Shown piece by piece: positions 12,266-12,962 of a DNA stretch of 12,962 bases; positions within the stretch are counted from its first letter, which is position 1; each line of letters begins with the position of its first letter. The notes beneath the pieces were generated by a model, which was given only the letters and a program-made list of their open reading frames with translations, ran no database searches and was not told the DNA's origin. A program made the translations under genes and the position numbers. Source of the DNA: Draconibacterium orientale. Lineage in GTDB: Bacteria; Bacteroidota; Bacteroidia; Bacteroidales; JAADGE01. The DNA lies in the NCBI GenBank assembly GCA_020718265.1, contig DYSM01000050.1, forward strand, positions 1 to 12,962, written 5' to 3'.

Positions 12266-12484
12266 ATGAGTTTGCGTAACGATACACCCGAATTGGATTT
12301 GTCCGCACTTCCCGAAAAGGAACGTGAAGAATTATTTCTGTTTTACAACTATCTAAAATTCAAGGTTAAACAAACAAAAAGTGCAAAGACAAAAAAGCAA
12401 AAGATTCCCGAAACCTTTCTGAAACCAATTGAAGTTTCCGAGTATTTGACGTTTGACCGAGATGAAATTTATGACCGCAAATAA
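12266..12484 (+). CDS. antitoxin of the third PIN toxin-antitoxin pair
   Basis: The 72-residue protein probably binds and blocks the following PIN toxin. The visible pattern is LSALPEKEREELFLFYNYLKFK (about 12-33), a helix with aromatic residues, then a Lys-rich linker (KQTKSAKTKKQK) and the toxin-binding tail IPETFLKPIEVSEYLTFDRDEIYD. This matches the DUF2281-like antitoxins next to PIN toxins in Bacteroidota. ATG 12266 is favoured over a TTG at 12260. The gene overlaps the toxin start by 14 bases, so the two are translationally tied. Confidence 0.75.
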   Translation: MSLRNDTPELDLSALPEKEREELFLFYNYLKFKVKQTKSAKTKKQKIPETFLKPIEVSEYLTFDRDEIYDRK

Positions 12485-12899
12485 AGTCTTTTTTGATACA
12501 AATATTTGGATTTATCTTGCGATTCAAGACAAGGATTCCGACAAACACAAATTGTCGGTAAAATTTCTAAAGTCATTATCCGACGTTACGATATACACAT
12601 CCGTGCAAGCGATAAATGAATTTCAATGGGTTTTGAGTCGAAAATTCAAAATTCCTGAAAACGAAATTCTTGAAAAAATTGAGAACGGAATCCTCAGCAT
12701 ATCAGACGTATTTAGCTTAAATATACAAACTTACCGAAATGCTTACAAGTTGCGTGAAACCTACAATATTTCGTTTTGGGATAGTCTGATGGTGGCTTCT
12801 GCACTGAACGGCGGATGCCAAAAATTCGTGTCGGAAGATTTGCAAAACAACCAAATCTTTGAAAATAGTTTATCAATTGTCAATCCTTTTGGGAAATAA
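12471..12899 (+). CDS. PIN-domain toxin (VapC-like RNase)
   Basis: The 142-residue PIN RNase has VFFDTNIWIY with Asp9, Glu50 in AINEFQWV, Asp104 in FWDSLMVASA and Asp123 in FVSEDLQ, the full acidic set of an active PIN toxin. It is a different branch from the two other PIN proteins here, judged by the FWDSLMVASALNGG motif. Starts at 12462 or 12453 (TTG) are also possible; ATG 12471 places the VFFDTN strand as usual. The last residues, NPFGK, resemble the LPFGK of the acyl-CoA reductase just before its duplicated segment, so the toxin may have borrowed its last codons from the insertion target. Confidence 0.9.
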   Translation: MTANKVFFDTNIWIYLAIQDKDSDKHKLSVKFLKSLSDVTIYTSVQAINEFQWVLSRKFKIPENEILEKIENGILSISDVFSLNIQTYRNAYKLRETYNISFWDSLMVASALNGGCQKFVSEDLQNNQIFENSLSIVNPFGK

Positions 12900-12900
12900 C

Positions 12901-12962
12901 CGACACCCCGAACGTTGGGACTACGCCGATGATGTGGATACGCTGAAATTTTTGACGGGATT
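12901..12962 (+). repeat. 62-bp direct repeat, second copy (reductase 3' end), cut by the window
   Basis: This is the same sequence as 12157-12218 at 59 of 62 bases. Read in the reductase frame it encodes HPERWDYADDVDTLKFLTG, with Leu to Arg as one difference. It is cut by the window edge, so whether it continues to the reductase's end or beyond is unknown. Confidence 0.9.

Overview
All genes lie on the + strand of an AT-rich bacterial segment that looks like Bacteroidota. The evidence is CysDN-type sulfate activation with a four-cysteine CysH, A/T-rich leaders instead of Shine-Dalgarno sites, several TAnnTTTG boxes (the Bacteroidota -7 promoter element) and a LuxC-type acyl-CoA reductase. 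I cannot name a genus.

The core content is assimilatory sulfate reduction: cysH (APS/PAPS reductase, 880-1614), cysD (4129-5034) and cysN (7779-9056). CysD and CysN make APS from sulfate and ATP, and CysH reduces it to sulfite. These genes often sit together, but here every gap between them holds accessory DNA. Upstream is an antitoxin with a frame-disrupted PIN toxin (54-673). Between cysH and cysD are an ATPase plus degenerate-HNH pair resembling Septu (1636-3635) and a four-helix-bundle gene framed by inverted heptamer repeats (3669-4122). Between cysD and cysN are a MITE-like element, a small membrane protein, an orphan MNT nucleotidyltransferase, a lipoprotein, and a phosphoesterase/nuclease with an unknown partner (5095-7777). 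After cysN come repeats, a second MITE-like element, a PIN toxin-antitoxin pair and a second orphan MNT gene (9057-10461).

The stretch 10462-11220 is a patchwork of gene remnants and palindromes: a signal-peptide start cut off by a four-hairpin element, a possible DUF1016 remnant, a 27-bp palindrome and a 15-bp-stem hairpin. Then comes the acyl-CoA reductase (11221-12228). Its start is duplicated upstream and its 3' end is duplicated downstream, across a third PIN toxin-antitoxin pair (12266-12899).

The most noteworthy signals are: two MITE-like elements with terminal inverted repeats and 6-bp target duplications (5089-5334 and 9287-9450); an 11-bp periodicity inside the first; period-7 arrays sharing the unit TTAGATT next to all three cys genes; the inverted heptamer frame of the four-helix-bundle gene; 19-bp direct repeats around the Septu-like pair; and duplication of both ends of the acyl-CoA reductase gene. 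Together they suggest a locus repeatedly invaded by small defence and toxin-antitoxin cassettes at repeat-marked gene borders.
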